Below are positions 20,460-31,709 of a DNA stretch of 64,000 nucleotides, piece after piece; the first letter of the stretch is position 1; every line of letters starts with the position of its first letter. This stretch comes from Stachybotrys elegans (lineage: Eukaryota; Ascomycota; Sordariomycetes; Hypocreales; Stachybotryaceae): NCBI GenBank assembly GCA_020746835.1, contig JAGPNK010000012.1, positions 372,001-436,000 of the forward strand, given 5' to 3'. The translations under genes and the position numbers were made by a program. A model generated the notes under the pieces. The model ran no database searches. It was given only the letters and a program-made list of their open reading frames with translations, and was not told where the DNA came from.

Positions 20460-20768
20460 TCAGTGTACCTGCCCTACATCGCTGGCACTGGCATTTCTCT
20501 TGTTTGATCTGGGCAAGTTCCACGCTGCCCTGTGCAGTATAGCCATCGCACGCCGAAGACAGCGCCAGGCGTGCTCGTCGGCGTTCTCTGCCACACGAAT
20601 CATGGAGTTGCCTCTGCTCGGCATTTCGTGCACGGTGGTGATGCGGCTTTGGGGGAGCGACATGGATGATCTCAGCGCGCCCGTCTTCTGAATGCCAAAC
20701 ACCTTGTATCGGGTTCCTTCGAGACCGAACAATATCGCATGCGGATGATTTAGCTCCAGGGGCCACAT
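20460..20768 (-). pseudogene. Decayed relative of the GIY-YIG/GATA-like protein
   Basis: The minus strand reads HPHAILFGLEGTRYKVFG against HPQATLFGLEAGIRCQRCF of module 2 in the gene at 11204. A little further on, HEMPSRGNSMIRVAENADEHAWRC aligns in part with HNAKHEGN...IENIEEHTWRC of module 4, and ILHRAAWNL with YIAQGNVEL. Key cysteines are lost and the intervening module 3 is missing. It is a rearranged, non-functional copy. Confidence 0.65.
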
Positions 20769-21096
20769 TGCGGCACTTCCGAACCAGGCTTGATGGAGGT
20801 CTTATCCAACTCTCCTTAGCCTCCTGTATATTCTTGAACCTGGCTTTAGCCTCAGCAGCACCAGGGGCTTATCAGGGTGAAGTTGCCAGCCAGTGTGGTA
20901 TGTTCTCGAACTCCAAGTCCAGCACCCTCCAGACCCATGACTGTAAGAGTGTTTACTGACTGCAGCTCCAGCTTGACTCGTACTCACGGACATCTGGCGG
21001 GTATGTCATGGATGAGGAAGATCTCATTGGCTGATTCTGGTCTGAACGGCCTAGAATCTTGCTACGTCCCGGTCTGTTGTCTCAGAATCCTCTGAG

Positions 21097-21604
21097 GTGC
21101 CAGCGGATGCAGCTCAGAACGCGGCTCCAACCCATTTGCCGCAACGCAGCTTCAACTGGACAACCCCAGCCTGTACGGTCGGGTATCCCCTCGTGGCGGT
21201 GGTCGTGGACGAGGGTTGTGTGTTCCCCCGGGTCAACGAGGAGCAAGTGGCAACCAGGAGGGCACCGCCACAACGCGGCCCCCAACTCATTCGCCGTAAC
21301 GCAGCGCCGGGTGGACAGCCAGCCCGTACGTCGATTCCCATGCCTCGTGGCGGTGGCCGTGGACAGGGGTCACCACCCAGAACGCGGCGCCAGCTGGACA
21401 ACCCCAACCCGTACGGTCGGGGATCCCGATGCCTCCTGGCAGGCCGTGGACGAGGATCTTATGTTCCGCCTGGCCAACGCGGAGCAAGCGGTAATCAGGA
21501 GGGAGCCTAACCCTTCACTACGAATGAAGCGCCAGCTGAGCATCCTCAGCCATACCGTTGGTATTCCCATCCCGTGGCGGTGGTCGGGGCAAGGATCATA
21601 ATGG
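21097..21604 (+). pseudogene. Decayed Arg/Gly/Pro-rich tandem repeat
   Basis: Four imperfect DNA units of 75-160 bp begin with CGCCAGCTGGACAACCCCAA-type sequence and continue with CCCGTACGGTCGGG and CGTGGCGGTGGTCGTGG. Read across frames they encode NAAPAGQPQPVRSGIP, RGGGRGRG and YVPPGQRGASGNQEG. No single frame joins all units, so the gene is frameshifted. The RGG character recalls the zinc-knuckle family, but no knuckle is seen. Confidence 0.5.
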
Positions 21605-21913
21605 AATGTGGGACAGATGTACAAATAGGGGCTCGCCCACCTGCGTAGCAGACTCTCTTCTCTCTTCAATCAAGTACTTTCCTACATAATGCTGCTAGAT
21701 CATACCTGCGCGAAACCAAGAGGGAGGTCTGCCCCACCTATTGGAGTCCATCTCGGGTAATGAGTGTTCCAAATTGCTCCTTGAATCCATGCGGCAGCTT
21801 GATACTGCCTCGCATCCTATCCGCAGCGACCGGCCGGTGCAGCTCTCCCATTGTATAGAAGCTCGCAGCAATAGGAAACCTATCATGTTAGTCTGATCCT
21901 ATCACAGAGAACT
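21605..21913. other. Gene-free stretch before a dispersed repeat
   Basis: A 63-codon minus-strand frame (21695-21886) lies beyond the repeat from the truncated rhodopsin-like relic. It shows no recognisable continuation of that gene. Confidence 0.35.
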
Positions 21914-22056
21914 TGTGGGATTTTCTCGTATGTCCCCATGGGTTACAGACCAGCGACTTCGACGAGACCCACTGATGATAAGACAATATCAAATCAATAG
22001 ACGTCAATTGTTGAGAAAATTCGGTTGAGAAGCTTGAGGCTTGTGGGTGCGGTGAT
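21914..22056 (+). repeat. Dispersed TGTGGG-end repeat
   Basis: Starts TGTGGGATTTTCTCGTATGT and carries the internal blocks TACAGACCAGCGACTTCGA, ATATCAAATCAATAGA and GCTTGAGGCTTGTGGGTG of the family. It lies directly behind a splice donor of the rhodopsin-like relic to its right. Confidence 0.75.
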
Positions 22057-22382
22057 GGAGAACTTACAAAGAGGACGTTTCGAAACTCTTCGAAGCCGAA
22101 GGCTATGTCCGTATCAAAGGCTCCATCATTCGATACGTAGTAAATATCTATCAAGGTGTTAGTACGCGTTTGTTACCCAATGTACAAGTACGTGCGATGG
22201 AGGATTAAACCGCAGAACGGGTAGAAGAGGAGGAGTGCCAGCAAGCATAGCCAGTCTGCGCCCTGCAATGGCTGATGGGTCGCGATTTTGCCAATGAATC
22301 GGGCGCCGACAAGAAGGGTCGTCAGGCAGATGAAGACGATGCAGGTGACGGCGTTGAGACGCCCACTAAAGGCGAGCGACAT
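22057..22382 (-). pseudogene. Truncated rhodopsin/Pth11-like membrane protein gene
   Basis: From the ATG at 22382 the frame reads MSLAFSGRLNAVTCIVFICL, then LVGARFIGKI, and GADWLCLLALLLFYPFCGLI, two membrane segments with the layout of the fungal rhodopsin-domain N-terminus (compare the gene at 54700). A short intron with a perfect TACTAAC branch site follows. The next exon (DIYYVSNDGAFDTDIAFGFE) only joins with a frameshift. It ends at a GTAAGT donor, beyond which lies the repeat at 21914. The remaining membrane segments are missing, so this is a broken gene. Confidence 0.55.
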
Positions 22383-25300
22383 GCTGAGCAGACTTCTGAA
22401 TGTCAGTGGTCGGCATCGATGCAAATCTGGATCTGGGGCAGCTGATATACTATTGTATTGATCAGCCACCCTCACAATTGCGTCCAGCCACCAAAACCAT
22501 AGAGCCCGATGCCATTTCGGGAGGCTTTCTGACCACCCTGTGGTCTGAGATCGGTGTGAGGCCTTTACGTTCCGCACGGTTACCAGTCGCAGTCCCTAAA
22601 CCCCATCAGCGAGGTGAGCAACTCTCAGCAGCAATGCCTGGGCAACACGACTGAAGAACTTTTATGGAATCAAAATATAGGACATCTCTCGCAGACTCCG
22701 CTTGAAGGGTTCGGGGCCACAAATATCATCGATGGAGTAGTCTGGGGTCTGGAACGGATTACCAGAGCCGTCGACGAGTGGCACTGGGCAGCGGTGGGCG
22801 ACTTACCACACCAGCTCTGCTGACATGGGAGCCATCGCACCGTATTGCGGGGTTGAATCTGCATTCTGTATGTTTCGGGATGTGCCTGGTGGCACCGGAC
22901 AAATTCGTTCTGCTTCAGTGATCCTTGAGTGGCATTGGCTGAGCAGTTAGTTACGACCCTGAATAACAGATTACTGGGAGGAAAGAGGCTCAGGCTGTAT
23001 AGAAAATACACTCCCATGGCAACAGCTATGTTGAGCAACACTGCGTCAAGCTGAACATGCCGTAAGCAGCCACGCTCACTAAGTGACACACTTTCCAGGA
23101 GTATCTGATCGTTTTACCACTGGTGGCACAGGGACGGGCATCTGACTTGCACTCGATAGCAGCATGAGGGCTGGTGGCTCCAACGCAGGACTGACTGAAT
23201 CAAGCTTCGTTCTGCTGTCTTGGAAAGTTCAGCTATATGCAGTGGTAGAGGCGGCGCGCAAGAGCTTCCACGCATGTGTGCCAAATGGTCTGTCGAGCCT
23301 GAGATATTGCGTCGACCGGGAAAGTTGTTGTTCATCCACCTCGTGTGTCCACTAAAGGTCGACAAGGAGGGCAAGTTAGCCGTAGGAACAGCCACGGCAT
23401 TGCGTTATCACTTCCACTCGAGCCGCGCGGAAACTGGAAGTACATCAAATCTGCAAGCTGTGTGTAATAACGGAGGAAGCATGTCTATCCAGTGATGAAT
23501 ATCTGAGCCTGGGCGGCCTTAACCCAAGCCAGGCTCTTGTTAGTTGTCAAGATTCATCTGTGAGATCCTGCATCTGTGGAAGAGATCTTGACTTCGATCC
23601 ACTCCTTACGCTTCGTCCAGGAGTATCTTACCGTTTGCATAACAAACATGTACCCCACCAAGGTGACCAGTTGCTTGCTCGTGAGGCAGTTATATCTTCA
23701 ATCTGTCCTCTGGGCTACCGTAATTATTAACCAGGAGTCAGTCCATACTATACAATCTTATAGTAAGCGTTAGATTAGACACACTGCTTGTGTTTGGCGA
23801 GATCGAGGGCAGACACCATTAGTATCAAGGGCACCTGCCTTTCTTACGCTGCAACAATATTTTCGATCGAAGTCGATCCAAGAAAGTCACAGCCCTGAAT
23901 AGTTTTACCGCTCTGGATGTTAGGTTGCTCAAGTATTCAGCACTCAATCAGCTACTGCACCGTTTTGGTCCTGCGCGCAACTAAACACGAAAATACGGCC
24001 CAAACCTTGAGGTCAGGAGCTTGTCAATAAGAATAACACAAACAGCTTATCGGGATTTCTGAGAATTTGACTGGATATTTCCGTATTTTTTATTGGTTTT
24101 ATTTTACAGTTCCTCTTGGTATCGAGTTGATGCATCAACCAGTCCTCCTGCCCGGTTTGTGAATGACTCGCTTACCCTATAGCCGAGGTACAAAGGCAGA
24201 CAGGAGATGGTGAACCACAAGAATTGATCAGCATGCTGCCATAGGCATCATTTGTTAATGCTGCAGATGAAACAGTGATTTGGGATGGAGCGGAAATGAC
24301 GAAATGAGGTTACTGTTGACTGCATCGGGAACTAAAGTTAGCGGAACAGCCGTTCACTCAATGTGCTGAATGCTCGTGTTTGTCTTATTAGCGGAGGTTT
24401 AGACCAGCACTGACAATCTGCCGGGTATCGGCAAGGCTTTGTCAAGCCAGACAACGCATTCCAGTCTGTTGCGCCCTTGACGCCCGACGCGATGCTGGCG
24501 GTACTCTCAAGTTATTGCACTCGAAGCGGCGCTGAACAAAGTCATGCATGACGGATTATCACGCATCCCTTTTGTTCAGCTCTCCAGGGGTCGACACGAG
24601 GTCAGGGACCTATAATATGACGGAGGAACGATAAGACGATAGAGATGTGCCCACCCACACAACCACTGCAACGAAAAATGCCGGCTCGCCTCGACACAAT
24701 ATTTGCCCGGCTCAGACAATCCAGGACCACCAGCAAGTCTGACGTCAAGTGACAACCAGAGATCGTCGGACGGGGTACCTGGAGAAGGCTGTGCAGGCTC
24801 CACAGATGTCGGATCAAGCCTTGAAGGATGAATTGAATGCCAACGCCGTTACTATGTACTAATGCGGGCATCCGCCGCCTCCAGACAGGGATACCAGGCA
24901 GTGCTGTCCAGGCCACAGGTGAAGAGAACCGCTGGGACTAATTTCTCAGGGTCTTGAGCCAAGGTTTTCCGAGGACGCGCGTATACAGCAGTGGATCGGT
25001 TGGATCAAGAAACGATGAACAGGATTATCCGTCACTAGGATCGAGGCTGGAAAACCGAGATCTCGCGCATCCGAACCCGCCGAGGTACTTGTCCAATCAG
25101 GGCTGCGTGGCGAACTGCTAAATTTTTTCCTTGTTTTCAAGGATGCTTGTTTTGTTATTGTCGCGCGCAAAATGGTTGGGCATGGAACCTGCGCCGTCGA
25201 CGTGTTCCGTTCACAGGCGCAGATGAAACAAATCTACACCAAAATTAGACCGGCACTCATAACAATTAGCCATTCATCCTACTTATTATTTTTATTCGTG

Positions 25301-25400
25301 TGCGCGACCAACAGCCTCAGATGTTCCTGAATGAAATCTCCAAGGCCTGAGAAAAAGTCAAATGACTTCAACACCTGCCATGTTGCCCACGCGCCGCTCA
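22383..25400. other. Long gene-poor region
   Basis: About 3 kb without a supportable gene on either strand. Frames are short, and many start at non-ATG codons. A block near 23130 (GGGCATCTGACTTGCACTCGATAGCAGCATGA) is similar to 5772-5802 in the zinc-knuckle array, which points to more duplicated debris. The part at 23980-24130 is AT-rich. No transposase or polymerase remnant was recognised. Confidence 0.4.
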
Positions 25401-26049
25401 TGCATACCTCACGTATGTACTTAGTACCTAAGTAGGTAAGGTACTTGTGCCTCGTATTCTGCCCCCTCCTTGCAGGCCTCGACCGTCAAAAATAGGGAGC
25501 CGTGTCCTCGGCGTCCGCCGCAGCCAATCACAGTCGCCCAGGCTGTGAGGACTCGTGTGTTCCTGGAGCACCAAAACGCCCCATGCCCTGAATCTTACAG
25601 GCTAGCACACCAACAGTTAGCTGAGACCCGCCAGCACGACCACTAGACGGTCTCTCCACCCCCTGAGCTCGGTTCATGCATTGCAGTCCATCTGTTATCG
25701 CTGTGAAGGCGTCACTTTCCCCAGCCAATCGAAGTTCTATCCAACCTCCCCTTGCTGACCTCGTCTTCCATCCTCCTACTCTCCCCTTCATTGTTACGAC
25801 GAGCCACGGTTCTTTGTCTTTTTTGCCTAGTCTCTCGTTTGAACGTCCGCCTGTCGCTTCCTACATTCCTCGGACCCGTCGTTTCAGTCAACCGACACTG
25901 TACTGATTGCGAATCCTGTTTATCGCCGATTCTTCGCGAACCATTTCGCTTCTCGTCCCGCTCCGATAACTTTGCGGTCCTTACTGTCCATCATCGATAA
26001 CGTCGACCGATACTGAGCCGACTTCTTCGCCTCGGCGGAGATCTGCGTC
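25401..26049 (+). promoter_or_regulatory. Probable promoter and 5' leader of the CSC1/OSCA gene
   Basis: A TACTTAGTACCTAAGTAGGT stretch (about 25418-25437), with the further GGTAAGGTACTT, forms overlapping palindromes of a kind common in promoters of related fungi. From about 25690 to 26040 the strand is rich in C and T (CCTCCTACTCTCCCC and similar), a frequent feature of fungal transcription starts. Positions of any factor sites are not known. Confidence 0.4.
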
Positions 26050-29000
26050 ATGGCTCTAGAGTGGTCGCTCCTCTTCCGCAGGCAAGAGCAGGAGGGCGGC
26101 GACAGGAATAACCCTGCCCAAGAGCTGCTGGATCTGCTCTCGGATCCCTTCGCTGGCCAGGTCAGTACACATGTCCTAACCCCAGACTATACTGACCGTC
26201 GTAGCTCGCTGCAGCGTCCGTCTACTCTGCCCTGGGCATCTCCCTCGGCTTTACCGTCTTCATCGCCATCTGCTTCTCTTTCCTCCGGCCCTATAACCAG
26301 GCCGTCTACGCTCCCAAGCTCAAGCATGCCAACGAGAGACACGCGCCCCCGCCGCTGGGCAAGCAGCCGTGGTCATGGATCACTCCCTTGGTGACGACGC
26401 GCGAAGAGGCCTTGGTTCATCAGATTGGAATGGATGCCACCATCTTCCTGCGCTTCGTCCGCATGTGCCGCAACATGTTCATCGTCCTCGCCATGCTGGG
26501 TCTCGCCATCCTGGTCCCCATCCACTGGGACAACTGGAACGACATCGCCGAGCACGGAGCGGCTCCTGAGCAATGGATTATGCAAATCACGCCTCTTAAC
26601 ATCAGCGTCAGCGGTACCTGGGCCCAGGTGGCCGTCGCTTGGGTTTTTGACTTTATCATCATTGGGTTTCTGTGGTGGAACTACCGCAAGGTTTTGCAGC
26701 TTCGCCGCAAGTACTTTGAGAGTGAAGAATACCAAAACAGCTTGCACTCGCGCACGCTCATGGTAAGACAATACGAGACTGTTAGAACGACTGCTGACTG
26801 TTCTAGCTGTTTGATATCCCCCGCCAAGGCTGCTCCGACGAGGGTATTGCTCGCATTATTGACGGCGTTGCGCCCAACTCATCCTTCGCTCGTACGGCCA
26901 TTGCGAGAAACGTCAAGGACCTTCCCGATCTTATCGCCGCGCATGAGCACATGGTTCGCAAGCTCGAGAGCGTCTTGGCCAAGTACCTCAAGAACCCGGC
27001 CCAGCTACCACCCGCTCGCCCCATGTGCAAGCCATCCAAGAAGGATCCCGCCTACGACACGTATCCCAAGGGGCAAAAGCTAGACGCCATTGAATACTAC
27101 ACGCAGCGCATCCGCAACCTCGAAATCCAAATCAAGGAAGTTCGCGCCAGTGTCGATCGCCGCAGCACCATGCCCTACGGATTCGCCAGTTACTCCGACA
27201 TCGCCGAGGCTCACAACATTGCCTACATGTGCCGCAAGAAGAAGCCTCACGGAGCTACCATCATGCTCGCACCACGACCCAATGACATCATCTGGCCCAA
27301 CATGGTTCTCTCCAGCTCTGCCCGCAGCCGAAGGAGGTTGATGAGTGCCCTCTGGGTTACCCTCCTGACCTTTTTCTGGATTGCGCCCAACGCCATGATG
27401 TCCATCTTCCTGGTCAACTTGGCAAACCTGGGCAAGGTCTGGGACGCTTTCCAAACCTCTTTGGAGCAGAACACGACCTTTTGGGGTATTGCGCAGGGTA
27501 TTCTGGCTCCTGCCATCACCTCCCTGGTCTTCCTCCTGCTGCCCATCATCTTCCGTCGCCTTTCCATGCGCGCCGGTGACCAGACAAAGACGGGCCGTGA
27601 GAGGCACGTCACGGCCAAGCTCTACTCCTTCTTCGTCTTCAACAACCTGATTGTCTTCTCCCTCTTCAGCACCATCTGGGGTTTCGTGTCTGGAATTGTC
27701 GATAGTACCAGCAACGGCCGCAACGCGTGGAGGGCCATCCTGGACGAGAACATTGCGCTCACGCTCTTTACCTCGCTGTGCAGAAACAGCCCCTTCTGGG
27801 TCACATATCTGCTGCAGCGCCAGCTGGGTGCCGCCATCGACCTCGCCCAGATCTGGCCCCTGGTTTACGCCTTCTTCCTCAAAAAGTTCTCCAGCCCTAC
27901 GCCCAGAGAGCTTATCGAGCTCACGGCCCCGCCACCCTTCGAGTACGCCAGCTACTACAACTACTTCCTCTACTACGCGACCGTGACGCTCTGCTTTGCT
28001 GGTCTGCAGCCCCTTGTGCTGGTCGCCACCGCCATGTACTTTGCCATCGACTCATACCTCAAGAAGTACCTGCTTCTGTACCGCTTTGTTACCAAGACGG
28101 AGTCGGGCGGTGTCTTTTGGCGCGTCATCTTCAACCGATTCATCTTCGCCACCATCCTCTCCAACTTTGTCGTGCTTCTCACCTGCTGGGCTAAGGGCAA
28201 CTCGGCCACCCATATCCAGTTCTTCTCCGTGTGCCCGCTTCCCTTTATCATGATCGCATTCAAGATGTACTGCAGCAGGACGTTTGACGACAAGATTCGG
28301 TACTACAGCACCCACGCCACCAACAGGCACGCGGACGAAGCCGCTCCAAAGGAGAGTCGCCTGCGCAGCGAGAAGCTCGCTAGCCGCTTCGGGCACCCGG
28401 CTCTCTACAAGCCGCTCATCACGCCCATGGTGCACCAAAAGGCTCAGAACCTGCTGCCTTCGGTGTACAGTGGCCGACTTACCGATGGACGAGACGCCGA
28501 TGCCAGCGATCTGGCTACCGTGAGTGGATACTCGGATATGTATGCGCTCGGTGCCATGCAGGGCGGAAAGCCTGGCAAGAGCGCCAATGTTCCTGGCTTC
28601 GAATTTGTCTCGGAGAACCACATGGACTTTGAATACTACAAGAACAGAGCAGAATTCATCGACGACAGAGGCGGCAATGAGATGTACGGACGCGCAGGCG
28701 ACATCACACGTCCTGAAACTCCGGGCTCGTTTGGCGAGGGCAGCGACCACGGATCCCGACCAGGCACCCCGCTATCTGGACGCTCGAATACTCCGTTCGG
28801 CCCTGGCGGTGCACGACGCACCGACACTGGCTACCAGCCTTTCCGTCCTCCGGCTGCGCCCTTCCACCAGCCCAGCCGCCAGCCTAGCCCTCTATACAGC
28901 CAAGAGAACAACAGCTCCTCGGGATTGGTTGGTAATGCCGCTGGCCCGCCAATGAGCCCCAGCCCCGTGTACCCCTATGCGGGAACACCAGGCCGGGCCA

Positions 29001-29173
29001 CGCCGCCCATGTTCTCGCCTCAGGCCGGTGGGCCATCGGTCGGCGCGCTCGGTGGCGGACCTCAGGGATATAGTGGCCTCGCGCAGACCGAGGCCGAGGA
29101 AGCGTCTGATCCGGCACAGTACGACTACTTCAGGGGTAGCCGCCCGAGGCGAGACCCAGGCAGCGGATGGTAG
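26050..29173 (+). CDS. CSC1/OSCA (TMEM63)-type cation channel
   Basis: Osmo/mechanosensitive, calcium-permeable membrane channel family. Exons 26050-26160, 26205-26762 and 26807-29173 (introns of 44 bp each) give 1,011 aa. Domains in order: an N-terminal membrane segment (VYSALGISLGFTVFIAICFS), two further segments (MFIVLAMLGLAILVPIH; VAVAWVFDFIIIGFLWW), and a cytosolic domain with IPRQGCSDEGIARIIDGVAP. The pore region from about residue 370 (MSALWVTLLTFFWIAP, ITSLVFLLLPIIF and later helices) follows. The C-terminal tail is long, disordered and Pro/Gly/Ser-rich (GRSNTPFGPGGARRTDTG). Order and length fit fungal PHM7/RSN1-type proteins. The initiating Met follows a CT-rich leader. Physiological stimulus and location in the cell are not shown by the sequence. 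Confidence 0.95.
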
Positions 29174-29419
29174 AGTAATGAAGACGAGCTGGCGAGCGAG
29201 ACTCGTAGCCGTCAAGGTTGACTTTGGCACGAAAAGGCGTTTTGGATATTAGTAGGCAGCTAGAGAGCTCACAAGCCGTCGCATGGGTACGACGGAATTT
29301 GGCCACGACTTGCGCCACTAGAAGATCTTGTAATTGCGTACATACACCTCAATTAAGACATGAATAAAGAGTATCCAAGAAACAGTGGGCGGCAAGCCCA
29401 AGTCTAGTCTGGTCTTGGG

Positions 29420-30908
29420 TTACGGCATGAACTTGCCTGTCTTGTGGAATCGAGTAGTGAAAGCAGCAAAGTCGCTGCTCAGTTGTTGGATGACGGAGTC
29501 CGGCACAATGGCGTCCTGCCAGGAGATGGCGATGGTCAAGCCGTGGCCAGCCACACTGCCAACGTTGAGACCGATGGCAGGACCGGCGACCATGGCTCCA
29601 TTGGTGAAGAGAATACGGGATATGGCTGTGTCAGTGCCAGGCTCTTTGATGGCGCCAATGTTACTGATTTCCCACGAGTCCTCGCGCGGTTGGCCGTCCT
29701 TCTTGCGCCAGTATGCAAACCAGTCGGATATATATCTAGTCAGAGATATGGGGTCATCCAAGGGCAGCGTAGAGGCACGCTCTGTGAGTTCGTTCTTGAT
29801 GCGCTGGGCATTAGACCAGATCAGCGCGTCGAGGTCGGCAGCTGGATCGCGAAAGGCAGCCACTACAGACGAAGAGTGGGAATGGCTCTGGGAGGATATG
29901 AGAACACGGAGGGTGTGGAGGAGATCTGGATTGGCCGAAGGGGAGAGGTAGGGCCGCGCGTTGATGGGAGTGGCAGATACGAAAGCGGGAGCATCAGCGG
30001 CGGGGAGGTGTAGGGATAGGGAGGTGAGGGCCAAGGCGTGGAGGAGGCCTGTTAGCGAGGTGGAATGACGTCGGCATGCTTTCAGAAGGGATGAGAGGGT
30101 GTCGGCGTCGATGTCCACTGGGGAGACGCGGGTGATGTAGGGGAGCGAGTAGTCGATATGGCGGCCGTGCCAGATGGGTTGTTTAGGCGGCTGGAGCCAA
30201 GCGGGAGCCATGGAAGACCAGATGGCGCCAAGGACAAAAGTTGGCGAGGACTTGTAGTCTATGACATCCTGCTGGGCTTCGGGGAGGAGGGGCGGCGTAG
30301 GGAACGAGAGTGAGTGAGGCGAGGACGGAGGTTGGCTGGGCTGGTTGAGGGCAGTGAGGAGCAGCTCATGAAAGACCCTCCCGCCGGTCCCATCGGCAAG
30401 GGAGTGGTGATAGCCAAAAACCAAGTCGTAGGTGTGCTGCGCAAACATGCCGGCCGGAGGAGTCAGGACAATGAGCTGCCACGGAGGCAGCGTCTCAATG
30501 TCCTGCCAGAGCTGGTTGTGTCTCCAGCCCTGAACCTTGGCCACCTCAGCCTCGTACTCATCTCTGGAGGCCACAGTCTCGACAGGACGAAAGTCGAGGT
30601 GGTTGCGCAGATCCACCTCGGGGACATGAGAGAAGCAGGGCGTGCTGGTGTGCTGGTTGAGGATGCCGACGCGGAGCATGGGGTGGGCGCGAATGAGGAC
30701 GGCGAGAGCGGCGTAGAGCCGGGAAGGGGTGAGAGGGTGCGAGGCGTGGTAGCGACATGTCACGACGACGCAGCGGTAGATGCCCAGGTGGTGACGGGTG
30801 GAAGAAAAGCGTTCGCTGGAGTGTGTGAGATGGAGGGGAGAAGGAGGAGGAGGATGGGACGTACATGTGGCTGAGGGGCCGGAGAGGAGTTGGCGAGGTG
30901 TCAGACAT
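29420..30908 (-). CDS. Alcohol acetyltransferase family protein (AATase/condensation-like fold)
   Basis: Probable acyl-CoA-dependent acyltransferase. Exons 30908-30865 and 30815-29420 give 479 aa. The open frame extends further upstream, but the first exon MSDTSPTPLRPLSH spliced to IERFSSTRHHLGIYRC gives the usual family N-terminus. The catalytic HHxxxDG motif is HHSLADG (residues 151-157). Other family-type blocks are FRPVETV, ISDWFAYWRKK and EISNIGA. The C-terminal ISWQDAIVPDSVIQQL is also typical. It converges with the CSC1 gene, 246 bp away. Yeast members make acetate esters; the alcohol used here is unknown, and a role in detoxifying sterols or making a metabolite is equally possible. 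Confidence 0.88.
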
Positions 30909-31709
30909 GTCGTGACAGTTTTCAATGTCACGTCGGATGGAGGGAATACAAAAGTTGTAAGTTAACCAGTGCTACAACAAGGCGTGCTAAGCGCTGTTCT
31001 AGAAGACCTGGGTGAGGCTAGAGAGCGGTGGAGAGATGGTGGCTTGATTGGCGCCCAGGAACACAGTACATCACATTTAGTATGAACATGAGTCACCATG
31101 CACGAAATCGGTACCTGAGACGTTGCTACTGGTCGCCTGCATAGAAGAAGCAAACAGGCGCTCTGAATTACCGAATTACCGTAAATGTCCAGTCCTACCC
31201 CTCCAAGTTAGGTTGTTTTGAGCGATTGGGCTGAAGGCATTGACGGCTAAGCTTCGGTAATAATACTGCCTCACCGACAATCCATGGCAAAAGCTCGAGT
31301 GGAGGCGCTAAATAGCGGTTCAGCGCAAAGTGGGGCGTGAATCGACGTTGGAGCTTGACGCGCGAGAAACAACATGCGAATTATCCCATCCTATCCCAGC
31401 CCACCATTTACCGACTCCTTCAAAAATAAAAGTACACGACTTCTGCGCGACGATACCCTCTGAAATCTGCATTTGCGTCACATCTCCGCCTTTTCGCCGC
31501 CTGGTGTTTGTCTGTTTGCCATTTGCCACCGCACTCAATCGATACGATACCTTGGCGTGTTTGCTTTCTTTGTTCGCGATCCTCCACCTCGATGCTATGA
31601 TCCGTGCAACTCTCCCGCCTCCCTCCTGACGACACCACCTTGACCGGACGATGCTGCCACGCGCTGCGTGAGATTTCTGATTCAATCTTGCACGACAGGA
31701 ACTTGCATC
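30909..31709. other. Divergent intergenic region
   Basis: Separates the acetyltransferase from the plus-strand gene at 31710 and should hold both promoters. A direct repeat GAATTACCGAATTACCG lies at about 31162. Short frames in both directions are not supported as genes. Confidence 0.45.

Noticed and set aside
28052..28750. 232-codon minus-strand frame under the CSC1/OSCA gene
   Set aside because: Shadow of a strongly biased coding exon.
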